A stretch of 14,454 bases of DNA from assembly GCA_036653735.1 (NCBI GenBank), contig JAVVTI010000023.1, positions 1 through 14,454 on the forward strand, in the 5' to 3' direction. Made by a program: the position numbers and the translations under genes. Of this stretch, positions 7,440 to 14,306 are shown piece after piece. This DNA comes from CAVCAD01 sp036653735. GTDB taxonomy: Bacteria; Bacillota_I; Bacilli_A; RF39; UBA660. Below the pieces are notes generated by a model that saw only the letters and a list, made by a program, of their open reading frames with translations, did no database searches and was not told where the DNA came from. Position 1 is the first letter of the stretch. Each line of letters opens with the position of its first letter.

Positions 7440-7453
7440 CAAACATTCGTTTG
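7440..7453. promoter_or_regulatory. LexA (SOS) box upstream of recA
   Basis: On the minus strand CAAACGAATGTTTG matches 13 of 14 positions of the Bacillus LexA box CGAACRNRYGTTYG; only the second base deviates. The half-sites CAAAC/GTTTG are perfectly symmetrical. The box lies 9 bp upstream of the -35 element. It implies damage induction of recA by a LexA repressor encoded outside the window. Confidence 0.82.
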
Positions 7454-7493
7454 TTAAAATATTAATATTAAACCCCTTATTACTCTCAAACAT

Positions 7494-7516
7494 AAAAAAT
7501 TCCCCTAAGGGAATTT
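7494..7516 (-). terminator. Intrinsic terminator after pgsA
   Basis: AAATTCCC and GGGAATTT form a perfect 8-bp stem with a 4-nt loop. On the minus strand the stem runs into TTTTTT. It lies 15 bp after the pgsA stop and ends the gpsB-rnpB-RodZ-like-pgsA unit ahead of the recA LexA box. Confidence 0.87.
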
Positions 7517-7530
7517 ATATAATTGATATA

Positions 7531-8127
7531 CTACTCAGCACTAGAAATTAATTTTTTACTTTTATAGTAATATTCAAAACCACTTACAACTGATAGTACT
7601 GTAGCTATTAAAATACATACCTCAGCTATTCTTAAATTAATAAGTTCAAATGGTAAATTATAAAAGAATATTAAAGTAATACCTACAAGCATAAACACTG
7701 TCTTAAGCTTACCTAACTTAGATGCTCCTACAGCCTCTTTCTTCTGTCCTACAATCATCTTAATAGAATCCACCGCTATATCTCTAATAATAACAACAAC
7801 AGGAATAACAACGCTCAAATACCCATTAACAGCAAGTACTATAAGCACACCATTAACAAGCATCTTATCTGCTATAGCATCCATTACCTTACCAAAATCA
7901 GTAACCATATTATACTTTCTAGCTATATACCCATCAACAAAATCAGTAAAAGCCGCTAAAAAGAATATTACACCACCAATTAAATACTTAAGATCAACAA
8001 GAACCTTTCCTCCAATTAAATACTTAGGAAATTCAAACCCTATAGCACTAAAAGGAAACATTAATAATACAAGTAACAAAATAGCCCCAAAAATCCTAAC
8101 AACAGTAATCTTATTTGGTAAATTCAT
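7531..8127 (-). CDS. pgsA: CDP-diacylglycerol-glycerol-3-phosphate 3-phosphatidyltransferase
   Basis: PgsA makes phosphatidylglycerol phosphate from CDP-diacylglycerol and glycerol-3-phosphate, the first committed step to phosphatidylglycerol and cardiolipin. The 198-residue integral membrane protein carries the complete CDP-alcohol phosphotransferase signature D62-x2-D65-G-x2-A-R-x8-G79-x3-D83-x3-D87. It has several hydrophobic segments (about 10-30, 48-62, 90-117, 143-158, 166-185). The N-terminus MNLPNKITVVRI is typical. AGGAGG lies 4 nt before the ATG and is formed by the stop region of the upstream RodZ-like gene, so the pair is translationally linked. The order RodZ-like gene-pgsA-recA is shared with Bacillus. 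A related phosphatidyltransferase of the same superfamily is the only alternative; the context favours PgsA. Confidence 0.93.
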   Translation of the reverse strand: MNLPNKITVVRIFGAILLLVLLMFPFSAIGFEFPKYLIGGKVLVDLKYLIGGVIFFLAAFTDFVDGYIARKYNMVTDFGKVMDAIADKMLVNGVLIVLAVNGYLSVVIPVVVIIRDIAVDSIKMIVGQKKEAVGASKLGKLKTVFMLVGITLIFFYNLPFELINLRIAEVCILIATVLSVVSGFEYYYKSKKLISSAE

Positions 8128-8135
8128 ACATCCTC

Positions 8136-8588
8136 CTATTTCTTAATAAAATAAAAACCTAAAAACACTGCAACTAATGCTAACATAACTAACAAAGAAG
8201 TAATAACAATAACATTAATAACCTTCTTCTCCATTTTAGACTTCACAGTCTTAGTATAAGGAGATACTATTCTCTTCCTATCTTCTTCCTTAATCTCTTT
8301 ATTAAGTTCTTTTACCTTCTCTTCAATCTTATCAACTGGTATCTTACTAGTAAAATCAAACATAAACCCATTAAAAGAATCAAGAACCTCTTCTTCATTT
8401 AAATCTAAATATTTAGCATACTTAAGTATAAGTTCTTTTAAAAATGAAATATCTTTAAAAGCATTTATACTTCCATTTTCTAAATTATCTAACTGTGCAA
8501 CTGTTATACATAAATCAGTAGCAACTTCTTCCTTCTTAAGTCCTATTTCTTCTCTTTTTAATAAGAAGGACTCACCAATATCTTTCAA
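8136..8588 (-). CDS. RodZ-like tail-anchored helix-turn-helix protein (YmfM-type, short form)
   Basis: The 150-residue protein has an Xre-type helix-turn-helix at about 5-70 (GESFLLKREEIGLKKEEVA.. AQLDNLENGSI.. YAKYLDLNEEEVL), which resembles the cytoplasmic domain of RodZ. A charged linker (80-121) follows, then a single membrane segment (about 123-147), ending FIKK. RodZ links MreB to the membrane and helps set cell shape. Here the extracytoplasmic domain is missing: the protein stops right after the membrane segment. The start is TTG at 8588, chosen because AAGGAG lies 6 nt upstream; the nearby ATG at 8593 is out of frame and closed at once by TGA. The ribosome site is only a few bases beyond the 3' end of rnpB. 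The position before pgsA matches Bacillus ymfM. A plain membrane-bound regulator is the alternative. Confidence 0.78.
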   Translation of the reverse strand: MKDIGESFLLKREEIGLKKEEVATDLCITVAQLDNLENGSINAFKDISFLKELILKYAKYLDLNEEEVLDSFNGFMFDFTSKIPVDKIEEKVKELNKEIKEEDRKRIVSPYTKTVKSKMEKKVINVIVITSLLVMLALVAVFLGFYFIKK

Positions 8589-8606
8589 AACATTCTCCTT
8601 ATAAAT

Positions 8607-8958
8607 TAATTAATCTTAATAAGCCATATTCTGTACCTTTAAAAGGTGACAAACATTTATCTAGAATTTCTTCTTCCTTACTCCATTCATTTCTTTCGTA
8701 AGAATTCCCCTACCATAATTTGGGTTTCTCATTCGTGGGGTTTACCTCGTTTCATTTTCTTATTCCTAAGAACACACGTTTCTGCGGCACTTTTATATCT
8801 ACCATAATCAGTTCTTGATTACTTCGAATCCGTTACTCCAAAGGAGTACCTGGTGTTATTTTTTCCACCAGCACGCACAACTACTATCATCTCAGAGTAG
8901 TATGAGTATGGACTTTCCTCTACATAATAATATGCAGCGTTTGTCTAAAGATTAATTA
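8607..8958 (-). ncRNA. rnpB: RNase P RNA, Bacillus type (type B)
   Basis: This is the catalytic RNA that trims tRNA 5' leaders. The minus strand holds the conserved 5' core GAGGAAAGTCC (8920-8910), the GAAACCC..GGTAGGGGAA block (8728-8705) known from Bacillus P RNA, and the 3' core ACAGAATATGGCTTA (8634-8620). The ends pair as P1: TAATTAATCTT with AAGATTAATTA, 11 bp. P2 (GACAAACG with TGTTTGTC) and P3 (CTGCATA with TATGTAG) also form. The length of about 350 nt is shorter than the roughly 400 nt of B. subtilis. The 5' end overlaps the gpsB stop codon. No terminator exists between the 3' end and the RodZ-like gene 19 bp on, so the RNA is probably cut out of an operon transcript. No convincing private promoter is visible in the end of gpsB. 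Confidence 0.95.
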
Positions 8959-9273
8959 TTCATCTCCATATACTATCTTTTCAAGTTCACTAATTCTCTT
9001 AATAACATCTACATTAGTAACACCCTTAGAAGAGCCTATAATATCAATGTTTTCTTTTAACTTCCTAATTTCATTCTTTAATTTATAATTATCATTAGTT
9101 AAATTTTGATTCTCTACATCTAACCTCTTAAGAATAGTCATAAACTCGGAATAATCCCTAATAACAATATCAAGAAACTTATCTACCTCTTGAGGTCTAT
9201 AACCTCTAGCATCAATTTTAAACTCTTTCTCTAATATATCATTAGGAGTAAGAAAAATCTTGTCAGTTATCAC
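8956..9273 (-). CDS. gpsB: Cell-division protein GpsB (DivIVA-like)
   Basis: GpsB is a cytosolic membrane-binding adaptor that couples division to peptidoglycan synthesis in Bacilli. The 105-residue protein has the DivIVA-type N-domain (FLTPNDILEKEFKIDARGYRPQEVDKFLDIVIRDY, about 7-41) and a coiled coil (about 42-75). The short C-terminal hexamerisation-type helix VDVIKRISELEKIVYG is at about 88-103. This is the family layout, and B. subtilis GpsB is of nearly equal length. The start is GTG; AAGGTG lies 7 nt upstream and MITDKIFLTPNDI fits the family N-terminus. The ATG at 9280 is out of frame. It has a strong promoter. The gpsB-rnpB adjacency is also seen in Bacillus (ypsB-rnpB), which supports both calls. 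Confidence 0.93.
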   Translation of the reverse strand: MITDKIFLTPNDILEKEFKIDARGYRPQEVDKFLDIVIRDYSEFMTILKRLDVENQNLTNDNYKLKNEIRKLKENIDIIGSSKGVTNVDVIKRISELEKIVYGDE

Positions 9274-9302
9274 AAAACATCACCTTTTTCCTCTTCTATA
9301 TA

Positions 9303-9331
9303 ATAATACAAAAAAAGAAGTAATTTGTCAA
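9303..9331 (-). promoter_or_regulatory. Strong sigma-A promoter of gpsB-rnpB-RodZ-like gene-pgsA
   Basis: A perfect TTGACA (9331-9326) is spaced 17 bp from TATTAT (9308-9303), five of six matches. This is the best promoter in the window. The predicted start near 9296 gives a leader of about 23 nt. It begins 7 bp after the stop of the upstream gene, and no terminator precedes it. Confidence 0.82.
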
Positions 9332-9337
9332 ATACAC

Positions 9338-10084
9338 TTAGTTTACAGTATCAAGTAACTCCTTATAACTAGCCTCATATATATCACCTATAGAACTAAA
9401 CTCAAGCTTTAACTTATACTCATTAATATCCTTCTTATATAAAACTTTATAAAACTCATTTAAATCCATATCTATATATATACTCTTACCACCCTCCTTA
9501 ACATCAAACTTAAGCTTACTATCATTATCACAATAATAAGAACTATTATATACTTTATTATACCCACTTACTATATCACATGTTTTAAATAAAATAGAAT
9601 ATACTCCATTACTTAAAGACTCTTCATACTTATTATTCTTAAAAAAGGAAATAATATTACTAACACTTAAAAAGTATCCATCAAAAGACTTATAAATATC
9701 CTTTTCACTAACCTCACTAATATTATTATCATTAATATTATTAAAATCACTCACCTTATAAAAAGAACCATTCTTTAGTACAAAATAATCTACTGACTTA
9801 TTAATATTAGTTCTCTTAATAAACTGACTATTAATACTCTTCCTATATATAATTAAATCAAGATTATCCTCATCATTAACAGCATTAATCTTATAAGAAA
9901 AATTATTACCCTCTAATTTTTCTATTGTTTTTACTTTAAACGAATTATCTACAGGCTTATTCTCTCTTACATTCTTATCATACATAGAAAAAACAAGTAC
10001 AAAAACAATAAGTAATATAAACACCATCAACTTAACAAATGCAGCAGTCTTTTCACTAACATCTATTTCTTCATTCTTCTTCAT
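9338..10084 (-). CDS. Conserved-type hypothetical protein with one N-terminal membrane anchor
   Basis: I do not recognise this 248-residue protein. It has a short charged N-terminus, one strong hydrophobic segment at about 16-34 (AFVKLMVFILLIVFVLVFS), then about 210 hydrophilic residues rich in Asn, Ser, Tyr and Lys. The lack of a lipobox or clear signal-peptidase site suggests an uncleaved anchor with the bulk outside the cell. Its only two cysteines (169 and 185) are both in the outer part and could form a disulfide. I see no catalytic motif. The ATG overlaps the fmt stop (ATGA, 10081-10084), with AAGGTG upstream, so it is translationally coupled to fmt and is clearly a real gene. A role at the envelope is inference from topology only. 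Confidence 0.85.
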   Translation of the reverse strand: MKKNEEIDVSEKTAAFVKLMVFILLIVFVLVFSMYDKNVRENKPVDNSFKVKTIEKLEGNNFSYKINAVNDEDNLDLIIYRKSINSQFIKRTNINKSVDYFVLKNGSFYKVSDFNNINDNNISEVSEKDIYKSFDGYFLSVSNIISFFKNNKYEESLSNGVYSILFKTCDIVSGYNKVYNSSYYCDNDSKLKFDVKEGGKSIYIDMDLNEFYKVLYKKDINEYKLKLEFSSIGDIYEASYKELLDTVN

Positions 10085-11016
10085 TTACACACCTTACCTA
10101 GTAAATTATCTTTACCCTTTCCATTAATATAATCCATAGCACTCATTTCCCCTTTACCAGAAGGTTTAAGCCTAGTTATAACTATTTCCCTATCAAGACA
10201 CATAATACCTATTCCATCCTTAAGCACACTAGTTATATAACCAGTTTTACCCTTATTCACATCACCTATATATCCACATAGTATCTTTATTTCCATATTA
10301 TCAAAAATCATATACCCACAAGGAAATGGATAAAGACCCCTTATCTGATTATATACATCCTTAGCACACTTACTAAAATCAATTAACTCATCTTCTCTTT
10401 TAATAACATACCCATACGTAGCCTCATCCTCATTTTGTTTAACTCTCTTATTAGTAAAATTAAATATTTCTGGAAGACTCCTTTTAAGTAAATCCCTACC
10501 AAGCACACTTAACTTATCATGAAGAACCCCAGTATTATCATTAATATCTATCTTTATAGAATCTTGACTAATAATATCACCCTCATCCATACCCTTAGAC
10601 ATATACATAATACTAATGCCAGTTTCCTCCATACCATTAATAATAGCTCTATGTATAGGAGCTCCACCTCTTAACTTAGGAAGAAGAGATGCATGCACAT
10701 TAATACACTTATACTTAGGAAACTCTAAAAGCTCACTAGGTATTATTTGTCCATATGCACAAGTAATAATAATATCACACCCAGTATTAAGTATTTTCTC
10801 ATAATCATCCCTTATCTTAGTAGGTTGAAATACCTCTATATTATTATTAATAGCCATCTCCTTAACAGGACTAAAGCACACTTTTCTTTTTCTACCTACT
10901 TCCTTATCTTCCTTAGTAACAACAAGTACTACATTACATACATCTATTAAATACTTAAGTATACATGTAGCAAATAAAGGAGTACCCATAAACACAACTT
11001 TTTTATCCTTAAACAT
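10081..11016 (-). CDS. fmt: Methionyl-tRNA formyltransferase
   Basis: Fmt transfers a formyl group from 10-formyl-tetrahydrofolate to Met-tRNA(fMet), producing the bacterial initiator tRNA. The 311-residue protein has the family N-terminus KVVFMGTPLFA, the folate-binding SLLPKLRGGAPIHRAI loop with N106 and H108 just before it, GMDEGD (D144 region) and a C-terminal tRNA-binding domain. An ATG at 11031 would add five residues (MRGEK), but it has no ribosome site, while GAGGAG sits 5 nt before the ATG at 11016; I chose the latter. It follows priA, as in Bacillus, but the deformylase gene def that normally lies between them is absent here. The stop TGA overlaps the next start. A 12-bp inverted repeat and a weak promoter lie in the gap to priA. 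Confidence 0.95.
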   Translation of the reverse strand: MFKDKKVVFMGTPLFATCILKYLIDVCNVVLVVTKEDKEVGRKRKVCFSPVKEMAINNNIEVFQPTKIRDDYEKILNTGCDIIITCAYGQIIPSELLEFPKYKCINVHASLLPKLRGGAPIHRAIINGMEETGISIMYMSKGMDEGDIISQDSIKIDINDNTGVLHDKLSVLGRDLLKRSLPEIFNFTNKRVKQNEDEATYGYVIKREDELIDFSKCAKDVYNQIRGLYPFPCGYMIFDNMEIKILCGYIGDVNKGKTGYITSVLKDGIGIMCLDREIVITRLKPSGKGEMSAMDYINGKGKDNLLGKVCK

Positions 11017-11030
11017 CTTCTCTCCTCTCA

Positions 11031-11062
11031 TAAATATTTTAACACTAATTTTAAAATATTTA
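11031..11062. repeat. Perfect 12-bp inverted repeat in the priA-fmt gap
   Basis: TAAATATTTTAA (11031-11042) and TTAAAATATTTA (11051-11062) are exact reverse complements separated by 8 bp. The pair fills the gap between the priA stop and the fmt ribosome site. It consists only of A and T, and no T-run follows on the minus strand, so it is a poor terminator. It overlaps a weak extended -10 for fmt (TGTTAAAAT) and could be an operator or just a weak mRNA hairpin. Confidence 0.6.
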
Positions 11063-11064
11063 CA
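11036..11064 (-). promoter_or_regulatory. Weak extended -10 promoter candidate for fmt
   Basis: TGTTAAAAT (11044-11036) fits an extended -10 (TGn then TAAAAT), with a poor -35 TGTAAA (11064-11059) at 17 bp. The predicted start near 11029 gives a leader of about 13 nt and lies just downstream of the decoy ATG at 11031. AT-rich chance is a serious alternative. Confidence 0.35.
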
Positions 11065-11065
11065 C

Positions 11066-13240
11066 CTATTTCATATTAATAGGATCTATATCTATATCAA
11101 TAAAAACCTTCTTACTAATAAAACTTTTATTAAGCTCCCTAAGAACCTCATAAATATTTTCATCCTGTTTATACTTAATCAATATACCAAAATTATACAT
11201 ATCTTTAAGCTTAAACACCCTCGCAGTAGATGGACCAAGCACTATAAACCTATTACTTAAATTCTCTTTTAAATAATTCTTCACCTCATTACTTCTGTCT
11301 CTTGCCTCATTATAAATAGTGCTTCTTATCTTAATATACACTAAATAATAGTAAGGAGGATACTTAAGAGCCTTCCTAATAGACATCTCATGATTATAAA
11401 ACCCTACATAATCACTATTAACAGCATACTTATATACATAATTAGAGCAGCAACTAGCTTGTAATATAACCTCTCCCTTTCTATTATACCTTCCACTTCT
11501 TCCAGAAGTTTGCATAAGCAACTCAAAAGCCTTCTCACTACTTCTAAACTCAGGTATCATTAAAGATGCATCAGCATTAATAACACCAACTAAAGTAACC
11601 CTATCAAAATTAAGCCCCTTACTAATCATCTGAGTACCAAGTAAAATATCATACTTATGATCACTAAAATCCTTTAAGATCTTCTCATACGACCCCTTCT
11701 TACTAGTAGTATCATTATCCATCCTAAGAACTCTACACCCATTAAAAGTATTAAGAAGTTCTTCCTCCACCTTCTGTATACCAAGACCTCTATCTGTTAA
11801 AGAATCCTCCCCACACTTAGGACACTTTATAGTATTGTTAGTACTATACCCACAGTAATGACACCTAAGCATATTACTAGACTTATGATAAGTAAGAGTA
11901 ACATCACAAGAAGGACACTTAAAAGTAAAACCACAAAACCTACAACTAATAAAAGTAGAGTATCCCCTCCTATTAAGTAATAAAAGAACCTGTTCTTTAT
12001 TACTTAACCTCTTATTAATTGCCACCTTAAGAGCATCACTAAAAATATAATTCCTCTTACTATATTCCTTCTTCATATCAACTACCCTTATATCAGGTAA
12101 ACAATTATTAACCCTACTACTTAAATTAATAAGCTTATACACACCCTTTAAACCTCTAGCATACTGCTCTAAAGAAGGAGTAGCACTCCCAAGCACACAC
12201 TTAGCATTATTATAAGCACACCTCCTAAAAGCTACTTCAATTGCACTATACTTAGGACTATTATCTTGCTTATATGAAGAAGAAGAACACTCATCAACAA
12301 TTATAATACCAATATTAGATAAAGGAGCAAAAACAGCACTCCTAGCACCAATAACTATTCTTACCTTGCCACAAAAAATCCTCCTATACTCATCATACCT
12401 CTCACCCTCACTTAAAGAAGAATGTAAACAAGCTACCCACTGCCCAAACTCACACTTAAACCTAGAAACAATCTGAGGAGTTAAACTTATCTCAGGCACA
12501 AGTAAAATACAATCCTTCCCAATAGAAAAATAATACTTAATAAGATTAATATACACCTCAGTTTTACCACTACCAGTAACACCATGAAGTAAAAACTTAT
12601 CATAATCACTATTAATAATATTATTAACCGCATCCTTTTGATCCTTATTCAAAACAATATCCTTAGCACTTTCACTATTAAAAAAAACTTCCCTATTAAC
12701 TTCCCTATCCTCTACTACTACAATACCTAAAGAAATAAGATTATCAAGAGACTTACCACTAACCTCACTCTTCTTAACCTCTTTATTCTCACAAATAAGA
12801 TTAATAATCTCTATTTCTCTTTTCCTTCTCTTATGCTCACTAATATACTTAATATAATCCATATTACTAAGCACAGCATACTTAATATACTTCTTACCAC
12901 ACTTACTCTTAGCACTAGCCTTTAAAAGACTAGGCAGCATCATTTGATAACACCCAATTAAATTACAAATATACTTCTTACTTATAAACTTACCTACTTC
13001 TAATAACTCATTACTTAAATAAAACTCTTTATTACAAATAGATATAATATCTTTATATACAGTACCCTCTATTTTATTACTAGAAATATCAAGAATAAAC
13101 CCCTCAACATTCCTATTACCAAAAGGTACAAGTACCTTTTGTCCTACCCTAATAACATCACAAAACACCTCAGGCACTCTATAATCAAATGTCTTATCTA
13201 AAACCTTAACATTATAACTAATTAAAACACTTGCATACAT
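11066..13240 (-). CDS. priA: Primosomal protein PriA (replication-restart DNA helicase)
   Basis: PriA recognises stalled forks and D-loops and reloads the replisome. With the start used here it has 724 residues. An N-terminal DNA-binding domain (about 1-105) leads to a superfamily-2 helicase core: Walker A GVTGSGKT (220-227), GARSAVFAPL, GSATPS (351-356), GTQMISKG (535-542) and QTSGRSGR. A zinc-binding insert has eight cysteines in four CxxC pairs (433/436, 442/445, 460/463, 473/476). Motif II, normally DEEH, reads DECS (316-319); Asp and Glu are kept but the third and fourth positions are changed. The SSYKQ that follows is intact. An ATG at 13252 would add four residues, but it lies at or upstream of the predicted transcription start and overlaps GGAG, which serves the ATG at 13240. 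It is followed by fmt, as in Bacillus but without def. Confidence 0.94.
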   Translation of the reverse strand: MYASVLISYNVKVLDKTFDYRVPEVFCDVIRVGQKVLVPFGNRNVEGFILDISSNKIEGTVYKDIISICNKEFYLSNELLEVGKFISKKYICNLIGCYQMMLPSLLKASAKSKCGKKYIKYAVLSNMDYIKYISEHKRRKREIEIINLICENKEVKKSEVSGKSLDNLISLGIVVVEDREVNREVFFNSESAKDIVLNKDQKDAVNNIINSDYDKFLLHGVTGSGKTEVYINLIKYYFSIGKDCILLVPEISLTPQIVSRFKCEFGQWVACLHSSLSEGERYDEYRRIFCGKVRIVIGARSAVFAPLSNIGIIIVDECSSSSYKQDNSPKYSAIEVAFRRCAYNNAKCVLGSATPSLEQYARGLKGVYKLINLSSRVNNCLPDIRVVDMKKEYSKRNYIFSDALKVAINKRLSNKEQVLLLLNRRGYSTFISCRFCGFTFKCPSCDVTLTYHKSSNMLRCHYCGYSTNNTIKCPKCGEDSLTDRGLGIQKVEEELLNTFNGCRVLRMDNDTTSKKGSYEKILKDFSDHKYDILLGTQMISKGLNFDRVTLVGVINADASLMIPEFRSSEKAFELLMQTSGRSGRYNRKGEVILQASCCSNYVYKYAVNSDYVGFYNHEMSIRKALKYPPYYYLVYIKIRSTIYNEARDRSNEVKNYLKENLSNRFIVLGPSTARVFKLKDMYNFGILIKYKQDENIYEVLRELNKSFISKKVFIDIDIDPINMK

Positions 13241-13256
13241 ATTTTTCTCCATAACA

Positions 13257-13286
13257 ATTATAGCATAATCAAATATATGTTTGCAA
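13257..13286 (-). promoter_or_regulatory. Extended -10 sigma-A promoter of priA
   Basis: TGCTATAAT is a perfect extended -10 (TATAAT at 13262-13257) with TTGCAA (13286-13281) 18 bp upstream. The predicted start near 13250 leaves only about 10 nt before the ATG at 13240, almost all of it ribosome binding site. Confidence 0.72.
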
Positions 13287-13289
13287 GCA

Positions 13290-13814
13290 TTATATTAAAT
13301 AATAATTATTATTAAACTCCGCCTCAAGACTTGACTCATCCCCATGTCCTGGATATATAACAATACTCTTACTCATAGACTTTACCCACTTAATAGATTT
13401 AACCATCTCAGTATAACTAGAATTTATAAAGTCATACCTACCAATACTCCCCTTAAATAAGAAATCCCCAGTAAACATAATACTATCTTCTTTAAAATAA
13501 AAACACACACTATCATCAGTATGCCCATAAGTATTCTTTACAAAAAAATTAAAACCACTAACACTCACCTCACCACAAAACTTATAATCAAATACCTCGC
13601 ATTTATATTTAGACCTAAAATAATCCAAACTAAAAACATGATCATCATGATAATGAGTAATAAGTATTCCCCTTACATTAAACTTACCCTTTACTATATA
13701 ATCATCAATTACTTCAGTATCACTCCCAGGATCAATAAGCATGCAATCCTCATTAATACTAACTATATAAGTATTCTCTCCTAAATAACTATTAACCACC
13801 TTATAAACAACCAT
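13290..13814 (-). CDS. Metallo-beta-lactamase-fold hydrolase, glyoxalase II-like
   Basis: The 174-residue protein carries the full metal site of the glyoxalase II/YqgX branch: THYHDDH (H54, H56, D58, H59), GHT (H98), FTGDFLFKGSIGR (D117) and YPGHG (H157). GSIGR after the metal Asp, with a first-domain start like VNSYLGENTYIV, is typical of small thiolesterase-like hydrolases. The protein is slightly shorter than the roughly 200 residues usual for the group and no C-terminal substrate domain is present. The substrate is unknown; hydroxyacylglutathione-type thioesters are a family-level possibility only. GAGGTG lies 4 nt before the ATG, 9 bp after the HAD gene stop, so the two genes form one unit. 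The end of the gene (NNNYYLI) encodes a 16-bp A/T palindrome with no T-run, and no terminator separates it from the priA promoter. Confidence 0.9.
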   Translation of the reverse strand: MVVYKVVNSYLGENTYIVSINEDCMLIDPGSDTEVIDDYIVKGKFNVRGILITHYHDDHVFSLDYFRSKYKCEVFDYKFCGEVSVSGFNFFVKNTYGHTDDSVCFYFKEDSIMFTGDFLFKGSIGRYDFINSSYTEMVKSIKWVKSMSKSIVIYPGHGDESSLEAEFNNNYYLI

Positions 13815-13823
13815 AAAACACCT

Positions 13824-14306
13824 CTAAAACAACTCTAAAAGCTCATCTAACCTACCAATAGTTTTAAAACCCTTATCCTCATTCTCAGTATTAAACCTAA
13901 TACTTATTCCCCCTTCACTTTCCCACTCTCTTAAATTCCCAGCATAATCATCCACTAATATACTACCCATAGTATGCACCATCTTAGTTTTAGATATCTC
14001 CTTAGGCACTAATATAATAGTAATATCACTAAAGAATCTTCTAAGATATAAAGTCTTCTTAATACCCTCATCTAAAGAATTAATATGAGTAAGAATAGAT
14101 ATATTAAACTTACCAGACTTAATTAACCTCTCAATACACCCTATACTATCCTCTATAATATACTCATCCTTAAGAATCTTATTAAAATCAAACCTACTAA
14201 AAAACTCCCTATCATTATTAGAAGTACCAGCATCCTCTGCAGCCCCATAAAGTAAACCAATAGTATCAAGAATAACCCCATCAAAATCTATATATAATTC
14301 AAGCAT
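13824..14306 (-). CDS. HAD-superfamily phosphatase, 5'-nucleotidase (NT5C)-like
   Basis: The 160-residue protein has the four HAD motifs in order: DFDGV with D7 and D9, a Thr in motif II (ILTHI, T73), a Lys around 106-108 (SKTKM) and VDDYAGNL (D119, D120). The small cap between motif I and II and the motif IV form ILVDDY..N are reminiscent of bacterial 5'(3')-deoxyribonucleotidase-like HAD proteins, usually of similar length. It would dephosphorylate a small phosphomonoester in the cytosol; the exact substrate cannot be read from sequence. The ATG is preceded by GGGAG 5 nt upstream and an extended -10. It heads a two-gene unit with the metallo-hydrolase. A functional link between the two is not evident. 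Confidence 0.86.
   Translation of the reverse strand: MLELYIDFDGVILDTIGLLYGAAEDAGTSNNDREFFSRFDFNKILKDEYIIEDSIGCIERLIKSGKFNISILTHINSLDEGIKKTLYLRRFFSDITIILVPKEISKTKMVHTMGSILVDDYAGNLREWESEGGISIRFNTENEDKGFKTIGRLDELLELF

Noticed and set aside
8948..8984. Private promoter for rnpB in the end of gpsB (TTGAAA at 8984-8979 with AATAAT)
   Set aside because: The spacing is wrong and the start would fall inside P1; a TATATG alternative has no -35. The evidence is too weak to list.
10616..10950. Plus-strand open frames opposite fmt
   Set aside because: They lie wholly inside a clearly real gene on the other strand, lack ribosome sites and have compositions that mirror the fmt codons.
13521..13784. Plus-strand 87-residue open frame opposite the metallo-hydrolase
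   Set aside because: It mirrors the metal-binding region of the real gene; low-complexity Ile/Tyr/Lys content is typical of a shadow frame.
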